Below are positions 36,020 to 48,272 of a DNA stretch of 64,000 bases, in pieces. The stretch comes from Diplocarpon mali (taxonomy: Eukaryota; Ascomycota; Leotiomycetes; Helotiales; Drepanopezizaceae), in the NCBI GenBank assembly GCA_024741835.1, contig JAENRP010000013.1:124001-188000 (forward strand). The letters are read 5' to 3'. A program made the position numbers and the translations under genes. The first letter of the stretch is position 1. Each line of letters opens with the position of its first letter. The notes under the pieces are model-generated. The model saw only the letters and a list, made by a program, of their open reading frames with translations, was not told the origin of the DNA and did no database searches.

Positions 36020-37865
36020 CTACGTCTCCCTCGCGATAGGGTTCCCACCGACCCCGGCGTCCCGGGCGCGATCTATCTCCGCAGACAGCATCGTCATCCC
36101 GCGATCCGCCACCGTAATGATATTCTGCAGTTCCTTGAGCGCTTGTTCGTTGTGATTCACAAAGAGCCCGTCGATGGAACGCTTGAACTTCGAGGTCGTG
36201 TTGTGCTGTCGTTGGAAGGCTTCTGCATCGTAGGAAGCGAGGGGTCGGGGTGCTGCGGCTGTTGATTGGCCTGACAGTATATCTGTTGCACAAGGTGGGT
36301 GATGAGCAGCTCCGTCAAGGGGCGTCACGCAAGATGCAGAAGAGAGGGAGAGCAGAGGACCATCATGGGAGAGGAGCTGTGATTCAGGCTCTGCGTGAAC
36401 ATCAGGAGGCGGATGATCAGGCCCTATCATAACCGCATCGACGAACCGCTGATCAAAAGACCGGTTGTGACCGGTTCGATCTTCCAGATCATAACTAGGG
36501 TAATCCGGATCCGGCTGTGGTCTGAAATCATCGTATCCTAGTCCCGTTGCTCGCAGAATATCAAGATTTAAATCCTCAGATGCCCGGATGTCCTCCGCGA
36601 CCCAGTACCCTTCTTCGGCCCTCCTTCCCACGCCACCAATCCAGAGGTCCGGGCCGCGTGGAACGGGGTGGGGCGCGCGTACTTTCAGGTATACTTGGTT
36701 CAAGTAGAGCTCCTTGAGTGAGGGCGCGATCTGATTGATGAGATGCATGAAAGCGTGGGCGCTGATGTCGACACGCTTGAGTTCTACGCAACGAAGGTGC
36801 GTTAACTTCGAAGAAAAATCGCGGAATAGGGGCAGGGAGCGCATGATCCAGTGGTTATAAGCTACATTATGGCAGTGTCGCCGTGTGCTAATGTTGCGGC
36901 GGACATTCCAGCCAATGAGACAGAGGCTGGAAAGGTTGGTAGCTTTCTCGATGAGGAACCAAAGGTTGTTGCTGAATGTTATTTGGGAGGCGAGGAGTAG
37001 TTCTTGGCGCTTGATTTGGAGGACCAGATGTTTGAGGGATGAGAAGACGCGTACAGCGTTGATTAGGTCCATAGGGTTATTGCATATGTCTACAACTGAG
37101 GTGTCGCTGACATGGTCTAGGATGATTGTTTCGAGGGGAAGATGCTCCTCCGGTCTTCTTGCTATGCATGCGAGAGTCGTAGCCAGGAGAATCGTGGCTG
37201 TTCGGCTTGTCTGGCCCACGACTTGGAAGGGCAGATTCAACTTCAGCCGACGCAAATTGGGTGTGAGTGATACGACGGCCTGAGTTCGTTTAGTATAGTA
37301 CATTTTTGCGATTATGGAACGTACCTCCAACACAGTCCTGAAGTCCGACTCGTCAAAAGTGGTTTCGTTCATGCAATACCTGCGCAAGGAGTCGAGTAAC
37401 GGTGTCATCTCAGGCACCTTGGACAAAAGACCTTGGAAGACACTCGACAAGCGGCTTATTTCCTCTACAGTAGGAGTCAGCAGTGTTCCGTCTATCAAAG
37501 GCCGCTCGACCACCAGATCTGCAATTCCCGCCCCGAGTTTATTGCCACAAATTATCCGTCCAATACCCCCACAATATGCGCGCGGAATATCTCAACATAC
37601 CCTCGTCCCTCACAACCATCATATCCAGGTAAAGCGCCTCGCAAAGACGCCCCACATCAACCAAAGACCCCGGATCCGGCGTCGGCACGTGTCTCAGGAA
37701 CCGTGAGAACTCGAGCTGTATGGTCCTAAAGGCAAAGCTGCGCAGCGCAAGGTCGAACGCCTTGCAGACGAGGCGGAGCTGGAGGACGGTGTTCTTCTGC
37801 CGCTCGCAGAGAAGCACTTTCCATCGTAGGATTAAGCCGAGGATTTCGGTGGGGAGAGAGTTCAT
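36020..37865 (-). CDS. F-box-like fungal protein
   Basis: Three exons (37865-37601, 37518-37325, 37279-36020) give about 572 aa. The N-terminus MNSLPTEILGLILRW with LRLVCKAFDLALRSFAFRTI is an F-box. The first intron (GTATGT...TTGCAG, 82 nt) joins EG to DLVVERPL in frame. The second (37324-37280, 45 nt, GTACGT, ACTAAAC branch, CTCAG) is in frame without a stop, so it could also be retained as 15 extra residues. The middle has leucine-rich segments (LRRLKLNLPF, LPLETIILDHV, LKHLVLQIK). The C-terminus is low in recognisable structure and ends with a helical QALKELQNIITVADRG. The likely role is as a substrate receptor of an SCF-type ligase. Confidence 0.82.
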
Positions 37866-38657
37866 AGTTGCTCGCGGGATGACGGAAATCTGGGTACGGA
37901 GAACTGCTCAAGAAGTGGAGGGTGGGGAGAGATGAGGGGTGTTCGTGAGGCTGTTGATGTCTGTCGTTGTGACACGAGGCTGAGACGCCGGCCTTATCTC
38001 CGACAAACTGGGGCTGAATAGGCTAGTCCTCGATTAGCCGGGAGAGTGGATATTGCACCACTACATCAATGCCAACCCTTAAATCTCGTAAAGATAGTAA
38101 TCAGAAATGAGAATGATGTTTTACGAATTTTCATCCATTACGCATGGCATCTAGGCGCTATTCAAACCCGTCTTCCGGACGGAGCACTCTCTCAAGTATA
38201 ATTAATAAACGAGCGATAGGAGACCACTACTCAACACGATTACGCGGTGTCTCCAGCGAACCTGTAAACTTTTTTAAAGAGTCTTTAAAGCTGAGGATAA
38301 GCCCTTTCGACTACGAAACATTAAATCTTAGGCCGATTAATGCCAGAATTTATCGAAAGCTTTGAAAACAACTCACCCGAGACCTAGAGAAAATGGCTAC
38401 TTTTTTTCCCTGTTAACGTGCTGTATTAGTTCTAAGCTATATAGTACGAGCAAGAAACGCTGCAGCCAGGTTTACATACATGGAGAAACAAGCCTAAAAA
38501 CTCCTTGTGTCTTTACTATTCAGCATAGTGTACCCGTGATTCCCGATTCCTTAGACAAGAGTCTATGCTGTGCCTTAGTCGACAGTTATTCCCTCCAGGT
38601 CTCGGTCGAGCACGTTCTCGGAAAGTGCCTCGGTAAATAGAGTCACCTTATGCTCTC

Positions 38658-39470
38658 TATTCTAGGACAAGTCCTTCACGCCGATGGCGGCTATTTATTT
38701 GATCATGTTGAGCGTCTTGCTCTTCGGCGGCGGCTCTTGTAACGATGGCGCTACGGAGTTACGGCATCTATAAGTTTGGGATACATATACTAAGCAGTGT
38801 CACCCTACCTGCTACTCTAATTAGGTGTACTAGGATATGTGTCGTGCTTGGAAATAGGGATCTTTCTTAGTGGTGAGCAGAAGCTTGTAAAATTGTAATG
38901 CAGCTATATATCTGAGCTCATTAAATAGGATTGCTCCTTGGCCACTTCGGGAGCTGATTACATAAAGCCTATCCTGACAGCCTCAGGCTCCTCATGGCGC
39001 AACAATATGCTTGCATGATATTACAAGAACGCGCAACAGGGCCTCTGGCCTATGTACTTAAGTAGGGAGACTCTCTATGTGAGAGTTCTCCAACTTCTTC
39101 TTTTCTTTCGTATTAGACCTATAGAATACGCGTTTGCACCTACTCTTGTTTCCTTACTTGATCCCGCAACACCGGCGGTTCTGTATCGTTACCGCTCTGA
39201 CTACTGACTAAGGTTGAGGTTAAACTCTTCTCTAAGGAATCAGGACCTACAGGTACTAAAGACTGAATACAAAATTCTAGCAGTTTCTATCCTTATTACA
39301 ATTCATACCCAATACGACTATTGCTTTTTCTACTTTTGCTATATAGTTTATAACTAATACAGAGTTGCCTCAGCTTTCCTATCTTGGGATAGGCCCTTCT
39401 CGCCCAGGCGACTATTAATTTAATTATATCAAGCGTCTTCCTAACTGGCGGCGGCTATGGATCATGACCC
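38658..39470 (+). repeat. Divergent direct repeat of about 90 bp
   Basis: The blocks at 38658-38750 and 39376-39470 share GCGTCTT, GGCGGCGGCT and CTATT(T/A)ATTT in the same order and spacing. Several mismatches are C-to-T or G-to-A type, as expected after RIP. The parent element is not recognisable. Confidence 0.5.
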
Positions 39471-42274
39471 TCTCTATCAACTTTACCCCGCGTATCGCAG
39501 TACTTTTCAGATTAGGAGGTGAACTGAGAAGCAACTGGTTATTTGTCGCCAAAAGTCGCTTACGACATTAATGGCGTCTGCTTTGAGTTTACACATGACG
39601 ATCTAAATCGTCGATCTTAACTTCCCACGAGACATGCCCGAGAGATGCGAGATCTGCAGCGTAGGAGAGACACTGCTTTACATAAAGATTGTTGGTCCTG
39701 GCTTGACAGTTCCTCCTAGCGTTGAAGGCTCGGGAGCAAGATATTCTTCCCTATGACCGTTAGCTATCATCCATGGTGCAAAACTCCATGCTGCAGATAC
39801 CATTCCGTAATGCAGTTCAGCACCTAAATTGCTCGCTCACCGGCTGCAGATCGGCTACAGAGATGTCAAGCGTCTGAAACCCCTGCTGGGGGATATTCCT
39901 TTTATTTGAGTGGGCTACAAAGTTACAATAAAACCCACCGATCAGCTTCTCTCCCGCAGGGGCTTTCCAACGTTAAAAAAACAACTATAAGTATCGAGAG
40001 AGATTTCCCAAAAAACAAAGGCCGAGATAGAAGTCATAAATCCTATGGTTGCGCTTAAAGTACACACGAGTTGAGTTATCTATACTGATAAAACCCAAGG
40101 CCAGAAACTAGAGCATAATAACTTAGGCCGCGTTTCAACTAGCCCTCACCTCTTTGAGATAAGACGACTTCTTGATAATGAAGCGTAAAGTAGCAAAGTA
40201 GCAGACGCGTAGAAAAAAGTCTTCCGGATAGCTCGGGGGGGCGACAGGCCAGCCCGACTTTTAAAATTTGACTAGAGAATGCTTTCTGCGCGGCCAGCTC
40301 CCCCTTTCAGTAATAAATGCACTTGCAGCGCACTCCAGATGGGAAGTTAGCGGAAGCGAGTTAAGAAGACGGGATCCAAACAACCCGGACGGGCCCGGAC
40401 GGGAGACCCGGAGCAGCTTCAAAAGTGTATTTCGCCAAAGTTTGCGTGTCGGCACTTGCGCAATTGAATAACTTGTGCGTAGACGGTTGATTTTCAGCCT
40501 TCGCTTCCTACCTACGTCTTGTACTGTATCGTATTGTTGCGGCTGGTTTGGCGCCATGCCTCTATACCCTCGTTGAACGGTCGCGTCTTGGTATAGTCAA
40601 TTACTCCGCTATCACGACCGCTCCAAATCTTGTCTTTCACGGCAATTTACTATTTTGCGGCCTACTTTGCGTGTGAGTCGGGTAGCCTGGTAAAACAGCA
40701 CAGCACGGCTTGCAACCTGCTCCGGGTTTGCTGGGTCCAGAAACACATCTGGCGAATTCCGAAAACAGGACTCGGAATATCGAACTCTTCAAAATTTCGG
40801 AGGGTTAAAGAAACTGAATGGCGAACGCTCGGTTTTTAAAAACTACTGACTTCCACTTGTGGGAATCAAAAACCTGTGCGTCGTAAGAGGCTCTATTATA
40901 GATTCTCTCTAACTATAGAAGCGTTTCGAACTTTGCAGACCAGGGACAAATTAAAATGACTCTTTCGAGGAGGGCACCCGCCCTTCTTCATCAATCAGAG
41001 TTGAATGTAAGTAGAATATTCTAGGACTGCCTGGGCTTAGTGCCAAGCTTAGCGCTTCTGAGTGCAGGAAGATGTCAATAACATCGACTCTTCAGTACTT
41101 CATGTGGCTTCCTCGTATATTCATTATAGTTTGACATTTTATCTTGGAAGAATTATCTAAACTCTTGATCTGATCTAGCACTACTTTTTAAGCTTGAGCT
41201 GTAATCTTTGAAACGTAGAAGTAGTACATCGTTTTTCTTATTTACTTCGCAGTGACTTGTGTACGCGGGGTAGCGTTGCTTCTCCTTGCCGGCTGTAAAA
41301 TCGCATCGTATAAAACGTGCTAGTTTCTGGGTGGGCACGTTTACGTGACTGGCTAAAGCCCCCTGTGCTTCCATGTACTACCCTCTGCGAACGCCCTTTG
41401 AAAGTACATATTTAACGTTGACTAGGAGGGCGAGAAAGTAACATAGCACTAAGCTAATAGGCAAGCTTTAGAATTAAAGTATGATGTGTATATGTATGTA
41501 TGTATGTGGTTCCCTATAGTTCGTGGCCCTCCAAGTGGTGCACATCACAAGGTTCGAACCATTTGACAGGGGATTATTAGTCCGGATTTGATTTTCGGAC
41601 AACAGAAACGGTCTCCGGACCAGGTTTCGGAAGTCGCTTAGCTTTAAATAAGTTGGCGATAGGGATTTTACATTACGAATGTTCGAAAACCCTCGGGCTT
41701 TGGGACCTAACGCTTGAATTGCATCAGTTCACCTTTCCAACGCCCCTATTCCAGCTCCGGACCCAAGGCCTTAGTATAAGTAAGGTAGGTCGGGAGGTAC
41801 CTACGGACGGGGCCCGCACTAAGCTACCGTAGATTTCGGGCTTGAATCTGTACGGCGCCCTGGTTTCCGACAACAACGCAACTTCCGGTCTCTAGCCACG
41901 CCACGCTATACTGTCTGCACCTGAATCAGACTTATTGCCATCATGTAGCAGAGAGATCACCAAACCAAATCAGGAGGCTGGGCTTGGTAGTATGAGTCTC
42001 AAGGTTATAAGATCAGACTCAAAATTATCTGTACAGAGACAGTGAGACTCCCTCATGTTACCGCACCGCTACCCAAGGATACATGCCCTCAACTGGTCCG
42101 GCTTGTAGTACAATAGATTGGGAAAACCCCGGATTCATACGCTCGATAAAGTGCATGGTTGTTGGTGCTTTTTACGCCTGCCGTACGGACCTGCGCCGTT
42201 ATCCAACGAGCCCGAGCGCTAATCTGCCCCTTCGTATCCGCATCAACTCTAAGCCTCGACCATCTTACATACTT

Positions 42275-42294
42275 ACCTACCTAGCTAGGTAGGT
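42275..42294. promoter_or_regulatory. 20-bp perfect palindrome upstream of the DUF1765 gene
   Basis: ACCTACCTAGCTAGGTAGGT is its own reverse complement and lies about 450 bp before the ATG at 42746. Shorter CTAGGTAG words recur at about 1454 and 56880. It may be a protein-binding site or simply a common genomic motif. Confidence 0.35.
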
Positions 42295-42591
42295 TCTTCG
42301 GGGCCATTCTCCTTATCCAACGTCAAGCAGACATCTAATCTGCGAATACCTGCCACTGCCATTCGAAGTATTCCCACCCTCGTTCCAGTCGCTCCGGCAC
42401 GCAAGTCCACGCCCAGCAATCTACCACGGTTCCATTGCGCCTATCTCTCCAATCGCCCGGAAACTTGCACCGAGCCCCAGGAGCAGAAGCCGGGAGCCTC
42501 AATCAAATCTGGTGGGATTTGGTTCTGAACCCAGGTTGCCCGTTCATCGCTCTGCATCATACATCTGATACACCAGACCACACCAGGCCGA

Positions 42592-42617
42592 ACCGCACCG
42601 CACCGCACCGCACCGCA
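42592..42617 (+). repeat. CCGCA tandem repeat
   Basis: Five-base units (CCGCA) are repeated about five times, with the last unit altered to TCGCA. It lies in the presumed leader of the DUF1765 gene. Confidence 0.7.
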
Positions 42618-42745
42618 TCGCATTATACGCGCTCGGACTCGACACCCAGCTCCGCTCGCAGGTCCAATGCTATGAACTGAGCATCTGCCACTCCTCAGTC
42701 CTGCTATGTTCGTCTAGATACCGTACTCTCGTTGCCAGAGCTGCC

Positions 42746-45700
42746 ATGACTGTCTCGACATTGACCGTGTCTCCGGCCCTCAACGAGAGTGCGGCCCTCC
42801 CTCGATCCTATTCCTCTCCCAGCATATCCGGCCTCATCCATCGAAACTTCAGACGCCCAGCTGTCCCCTCCCCCAACGACCTCCCCAGACCCGCAAGCTT
42901 TACCAGCCTGCCCGCTCAAGATCAGCCGTACCTGGTCGAAGATGAGCGAGTGGCGGTAGATGTGTTACCAGAGCCTCAGCAGGCAAAGATATTGGATGGG
43001 CGAGATGGCAAGACGGGAAGCTGGTCGACGAAAGAGGAGCCCCCCAAACCGGAGAGGTTAGGCAGGAGGATGTCCTTGGTTGCACGCCCCAAATCTTGGA
43101 TACAGAATCTCAAAGGGGGGTCTCCCGAACGGCAGCAGCGCTTTGAGCCGGTCTTTACGACTCCCAGTGATGCCCCGCCGGTCCCTGCTATCACCAAATC
43201 TTTCCGTGACAACAAGACTAAAACCGCGTCGGGGCCGTTTGCGACGTTTGCTCGTAAGTCATGGATGTCCTCGAGATCCCCCTCTCCGAATCGAAACACA
43301 CAGGAGGCGGACAGTGACAAGAAGCGTGGCAGCGTTTCTAAGGCGACGGGAAGTCCCATGAAGGTGTCCAGCAGGCCTGTAGACCCCAATCTCAACCTCG
43401 AAAAGTCGCTCACAGCCGCATCTATTGATAGCCCGCCAAAATTGCGCTCTAAATCCAGCTTCATCAAGACCACACAGAGGCCAGCGAGTGTTCTGCTAAA
43501 CCTTGCGAGTCTCGCTTCGACCAATTCTTCGACAAGTAGTTTGCCGGGGAGCTCTATTGATAATAGATCTACACCACGGACGTCGACAGACAAAGTGCCG
43601 CCGCTGCCGAAGAATATATCTACAGACAAGCTGAACATTGGCATTGACACTACGCCTCGCAGGCGAGACGAGCTGTGGGCAGCCTTTCGCTCCCTGGAGC
43701 ATGATTTTTCGAAATTTCAGTCCAAGAGCTGGTCTTTGAAGACGAATATAGTCAGGTCGGCGCTGTTGCCCTTCCTTCGAAATTATGCAGCACACCCTTC
43801 TAGCAAGAACCTGCGCCCTGAAGACCTCGACCGGAGAGTTGCAATACTGAACAAGTGGTGGACTGGGCTGCTAGAAGTGCTGGAAGGAAGACAGAATCAA
43901 ACAGTAAGCGGGGTCGACCGCCCTATCCTGTTGGAGGCTTGCTATGCGATCATGATAAGACCAGAATGGCGGCTAGCACCATCACATTTTGCACCCCTGG
44001 CAGACCGTCCCCTAAGCCAATCTCCTGAACGACGCTCCCAACCGAGCAAGAAATCTTCATCCGCATCGCTAAGCTCTTCCGCCTCCCAGTTCCTGGCCGA
44101 GTCCGTCTACCACAATACGCGCAACCTCTTCGTTCAGAATCTGCTCTCTCAGATCATATTCGTAGTCAACAAGATGTCTTTGAGACACGCACCCGCTAGT
44201 CTGGTAACATTTTGCGGGAAAGCAGCTGCATTTGCCTTCTTTTTTGTGCCTGGCATCGCAGAGATGCTAGTTCGGATATGGAAATTAGAAGCGGATACCC
44301 TACGCCGTATCTCAGATGGGCTGGGGATGCCGAGGAGGGTCAACAAGATGGAACTGGACGATATCAATGCTGCTTTCCCCAGCCATATAAAGTCTCTGGG
44401 CTGGACGTCTGTGAAAACGATGGTGGCCCAGTTACGGCAGAACCCGGCAGTCCCAATCATGGCCTCCAAAATCCAGTGGCATGGGCCGTGGGCTGCAAGG
44501 TGGTGTGGAAGGGATAGTGATTTGTTTTTTGTGTTTGTGAAGCATTATCATGTGTTGGTCGAGGAATTTCTGCCGTTGGATCTATCACTCGCTGAGAAAG
44601 CTCGTGCTCCAGGTTCGTCCGCCGCTCCTCACTGTGGTCCATGTTAACACTCAAAGGGTTTATGCTGGTTCAGGCCCAGGTGCTGAAAGCACTCGATGCA
44701 ACTATTCATCGCCAACCAGCAGCGGACCCGTTGCCAATCACGTTTGACGATGTCCTCGCAGGTGCCGATGCTAGTGCTGCTGCTTTACCACTACCATCGA
44801 ACAACTCTGCAAGACTTATGGCTGAAAACCGCTTGATCATGCTCTTACGAGATTTCATTTCCGAACGACAGTCAAGTTACCACGCAGCGAGGAAGACCTT
44901 TGCCGAAGCTTTTGCCACGGTAATGAAAGCGTCAGCCGGAAGAACGTCCCTGTTTGATCATAACGCATGTTTTGTGCTGCTTGACTTTGCTGAGGAAGCG
45001 CTGGCAATTTACCTACGATTTTTCAATTCACACAGCCTGGACTCGGATTATATCGATTGGCCGTTCTGGATGGCCGTAGGCAAGAAGATGCTGGAAAGTG
45101 AGAATAGCATGTCTGAAATTCGACTTTTCGCTTTTCTCTATGGATCTTGGCATCTAATCACCGCGGAAGAGCGGCGGAAAGAGATCTTGTGTCTGGAGTG
45201 GCTGTTGACGGAAGAAACGTTTGGCAAGTATTTTAACCACTGGTCTCCCATGGTCAGAGCCTACTTCATGCGATTGGTATGCTGGCGGCTCTGTCGGGAC
45301 GATGGAGAATCCAGTGATCTCGATACGTGAGTGAACATTCTGCCATTTGATGCCGGTGCTAACAGACCCAGCAAAATATTCTCGACGGTTTTGGTCCGAG
45401 TCAAGTCTATTTGGGCCTGTTATCTTTTCTTGAAGCAATCCGCCGAGAAGGCTCACGTCTTGCCGCCCTCAATAGTACCATGTCACCCAGCTCCCGGCCG
45501 CCGTCTCTTGATCATGCGAAACGACAACCAGCTCCCAGCAGCAAACTTGTTCCTCAGCTTCGACGGCCTCGTAAACCCGCCATTACTCGGCCCGTCCTCC
45601 GATCCCAAATCTACAACACCAAAACGGCCAAGCCAGCCCGCTCTGACTAGACCATCGTGCCCCGATACGGACGCAACCCCCCAAAATCTCGACGACCCAC

Positions 45701-46296
45701 CCCCGGCAGCACCTCTCAAAAAACGGTGGACATTCCTAGGCAAGTCCTTAGTCGCGCCTTTCACTGCTCCCGGTACTACAACCGGACCACCGGTCAAGAC
45801 ACAGACACTAGAAGACGCCCGTCTACAGACAGCCCTATCACGCTCACGACCGACGATGCATACCCAAAACTCCAGCACCGATAGCGGGACCCCGCCCACT
45901 ACATCGACGCACCGCGCATTCTCGTTCAAATTCTCTCTCGAGTGGGCGCATCACTTCGAAAAGCCTGCCATGGCTCCTCCTCCCTCCCACGCTCCTCCAC
46001 ACTTGCGCAACACCGCACCTGAGCGCCGGCTCAATCCCCCGCGGCTCCCCGCCCCTGCACACGCCTTGGTCAGCGCCAAGGTCCCCGGCATGAGTGACGA
46101 AGTGCTCGTGCGGGACCCGGGGGCTGGCGAGAAGGGCCGGCGGGCACAGTACGCGGGGAGAGCGCTGGGCGAGTGGGGTGCGGTGGTGGGCGAGTGCAAT
46201 GGTTTCGTGGAGAGGAGACGGAGTGAGGGCGTGCCTGGGTTGAAGTTGGTTGAGGTTCCTCTGCTTGGAGTTGAGGGCTTCAGGCGCTATGGGTAG
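42746..46296 (+). CDS. DUF1765 family protein
   Basis: Three exons (42746-44612, 44657-45326, 45372-46296) keep frame and give about 1153 aa. The first intron (GTTCGT...CTCAAAG, 44 nt) joins EKARAPG to FMLVQAQVL. The second (GTGAGT...GACCCAG, 45 nt) joins SSDLDT to KIFSTVL. The N-terminal 300 residues are Ser/Pro-rich and disordered. The central block carries SVYHNTRNLFVQNLLSQI, MSLRHAPASLVTFCGKAAAF and SKIQWHGPWAARWCGRD, then YIDWPFWMAVGKKML. The end has PGRRLLIMRND and a C-terminal YAGRALGEWGAVVGECNGF. These blocks match the fungal DUF1765/UPF0592 family, whose function is not established. Confidence 0.88.
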
Positions 46297-48272
46297 GAAC
46301 CTGCCGCAATAGGCAGTGACCGTCTCGCTCTCGTTGTGTGGGTGTCTTGCTGTGCTTGGATATGATGTGGATTTGAGTGTGGTTTTGGATGACGGGTCGC
46401 TCACACACAGCACTGGAGTTCTGGTTCTGCTTTGATGCGTAATTCTATCTTTCGGGGAGGGTCTCTGATTCCTGGTGTGCTGTCGTGGGTCACTTGAATG
46501 CGTTTGTATATAAGATGTGATGTGCTCTTCTTGGAAGTTAATTGGCTGATAGGTAGAGAGGTCCCATAGACGGTCATCTAAGATTTGCAGATCTGGGTTG
46601 TAGATAGGTCGGGTGCAAGATTCTATAGGACTGGGAGAAAGCGTCTACTTCTATGCGGGGGGTTGGTTATGTAACTATCTGGCATAGCGCGAATCAAATG
46701 GTTCGATGGATCAGCAGGTCCATAGCTATATAGTTGTATGTCGCAGGAGATGGGAAATGCGAAGGTGAAGATGTAGATAGAGATGGGGATCAAGATCTCA
46801 TACGCCGAGAGTATAATTGATATATGATGTGGGACCAGCGATGGTCGTGATGCTCGTGACCCTGAGGGACAGGTGATGCTTGGACGTGCGAAGAATCACC
46901 GAACTGCGAGCTGAGCACCGGGTGGCCGTACATGCGTGTGTATGCTTCCCACGAGTTAAGTCACGGGTCCAACAGAGAAGCAGGTTCCGGTCGAGTTGAT
47001 TGGCACGTGACCTGGCATTTGCGACACGCAGAAGGCTCCATGTCACGCGGGCGATGGATATTCGCAGCCGCCACGAACCTCGTCCTTGTATGAGAAAAAG
47101 GTCGGCAGCGGCTCGTCGCCGCGTTGCAACCTCTCAGCCAGTCACTCTTCTCTGCTCTCGGCGGCAGCAAACAGTTTTCGACTCGCAACTGGTCCTCTCT
47201 ACCGGATCATCTTCCCTCCTCTCTTGATTTGATCTTCCCTCGACCTTCCCTCGACCCCACACCACACCACACCACACCACACGATACGACGCGATGTGAT
47301 ATGCCATAACATCGCCCTGACACGAAGTGATAAGCCATTACATGGACGTGACATGGCATGACGTCGAGTCTGCATCTTCTGGCCGAGTAGAGCGCCGAGC
47401 CGAGCCTGGTGCTGGCCAGGGATGCCGCTGGTCTGAGTTTCGAAGCCCTCCTCCTCCCAGGGCGAGAGTGGCATGGCGTTCCCATCCGGTACTCTGCAAT
47501 GCTATGCCGTCCGAGGTAACCCTCCCCCCTCCCTCTTTTCCTGAATGCAGAGCGTGGAGTAAATCAAATCCAAACAAGTCACCAGCCGGGCAGCTCACCA
47601 CCGGCAGAGGCAAAACCTCCAAACTCCGAGAAGCCACGGCCAGAAGCTAAAGCGCTCGAGGGCAGAGCGGATTGACCGTCTCCGCAATCATCTGCGAAAC
47701 CAAGACAGTGTAAGCATGGCACACTCGACTCCAGCTTGAGCTTGACACCGGAGTTTCACTCTGACTGCAATCCGCTCTGCCTCGCTTGCCTCCCTGCGAG
47801 GCCGGCATTCATGCTTTTTCCCCCCCCCCCCCTTTCGGTGGAGTCCCCTCCTCCTGGCTCGGATCCACCGTAGGCTGAACACACTCGGGAGAGAGGCAGG
47901 ATCCCTCGACACAGTACTTTGCGATCGAGCAATAGCATCGTCGGGTCTGCTCCGGCCCCAAGCTAAGCTATGCGGTAATGCCGCAGTGTCCTCGCCCCGG
48001 TCTGCTTGTAGCTGACCTGACAACACCTCACCGCAGTGAACCGCGCGGTATCTACCATGCCAAAGCACCGCGGGGGAGGGGAGGGNGGGGGGGGGGGGGG
48101 AGATCAGATCGGCCCAGCTCCAGCAGAAACGAGCAGCCGGCCGGACGGCCAAGAGCTAAAAGCCGTCGCTTGGCTGACCAGCAGCCAGGCTGCCCTGATC
48201 CTTCTCCCTCCCCGTCATTTACGCTTCTGCGTTGACTTTTACTCCTGTATGCAGTCTACTTCGTATTATAGG
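46297..48272. other. Low-complexity intergenic region with homopolymer runs and an assembly ambiguity
   Basis: No supported gene. It contains (CCACA)n at 47,254-47,281, a C run at 47,819-47,832 and a G run of more than 15 bases broken by an N at 48,086. Frames crossing the N are not trustworthy. Confidence 0.6.
47254..47281 (+). repeat. (CCACA)n microsatellite
   Basis: Five to six CCACA units. It lies in the low-complexity region 3' of the DUF1765 gene. Confidence 0.85.

Larger units (their letters stand above)
37866..42745. other. Degenerate, repeat-bearing gene-free stretch
   Basis: Almost 4.9 kb without a convincing coding frame. It contains a divergent direct repeat of about 90 bp (38658-38750 and 39376-39470) whose differences include many C/T and G/A changes, a (TATG)n tract near 41,480-41,508 and a CCGCA tandem repeat at 42,592-42,617. 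It looks like mutated repeat DNA, followed from about 42.3 kb by the leader of the DUF1765 gene. Confidence 0.5.

Noticed and set aside
41520..41600. GGTTCGAACC word resembling a tRNA T-loop
   Set aside because: No matching acceptor stem, D-arm or anticodon arm can be drawn around it.
45331..46296. Separate 321-aa gene starting at 45331
   Set aside because: The frame joins the upstream exon through a good GTGAGT-CCCAG intron and carries the expected C-terminal blocks of DUF1765.
47688..48152. Open frames across the G run with an N
   Set aside because: The frame depends on an unresolved base and homopolymer length, and no domain is present.
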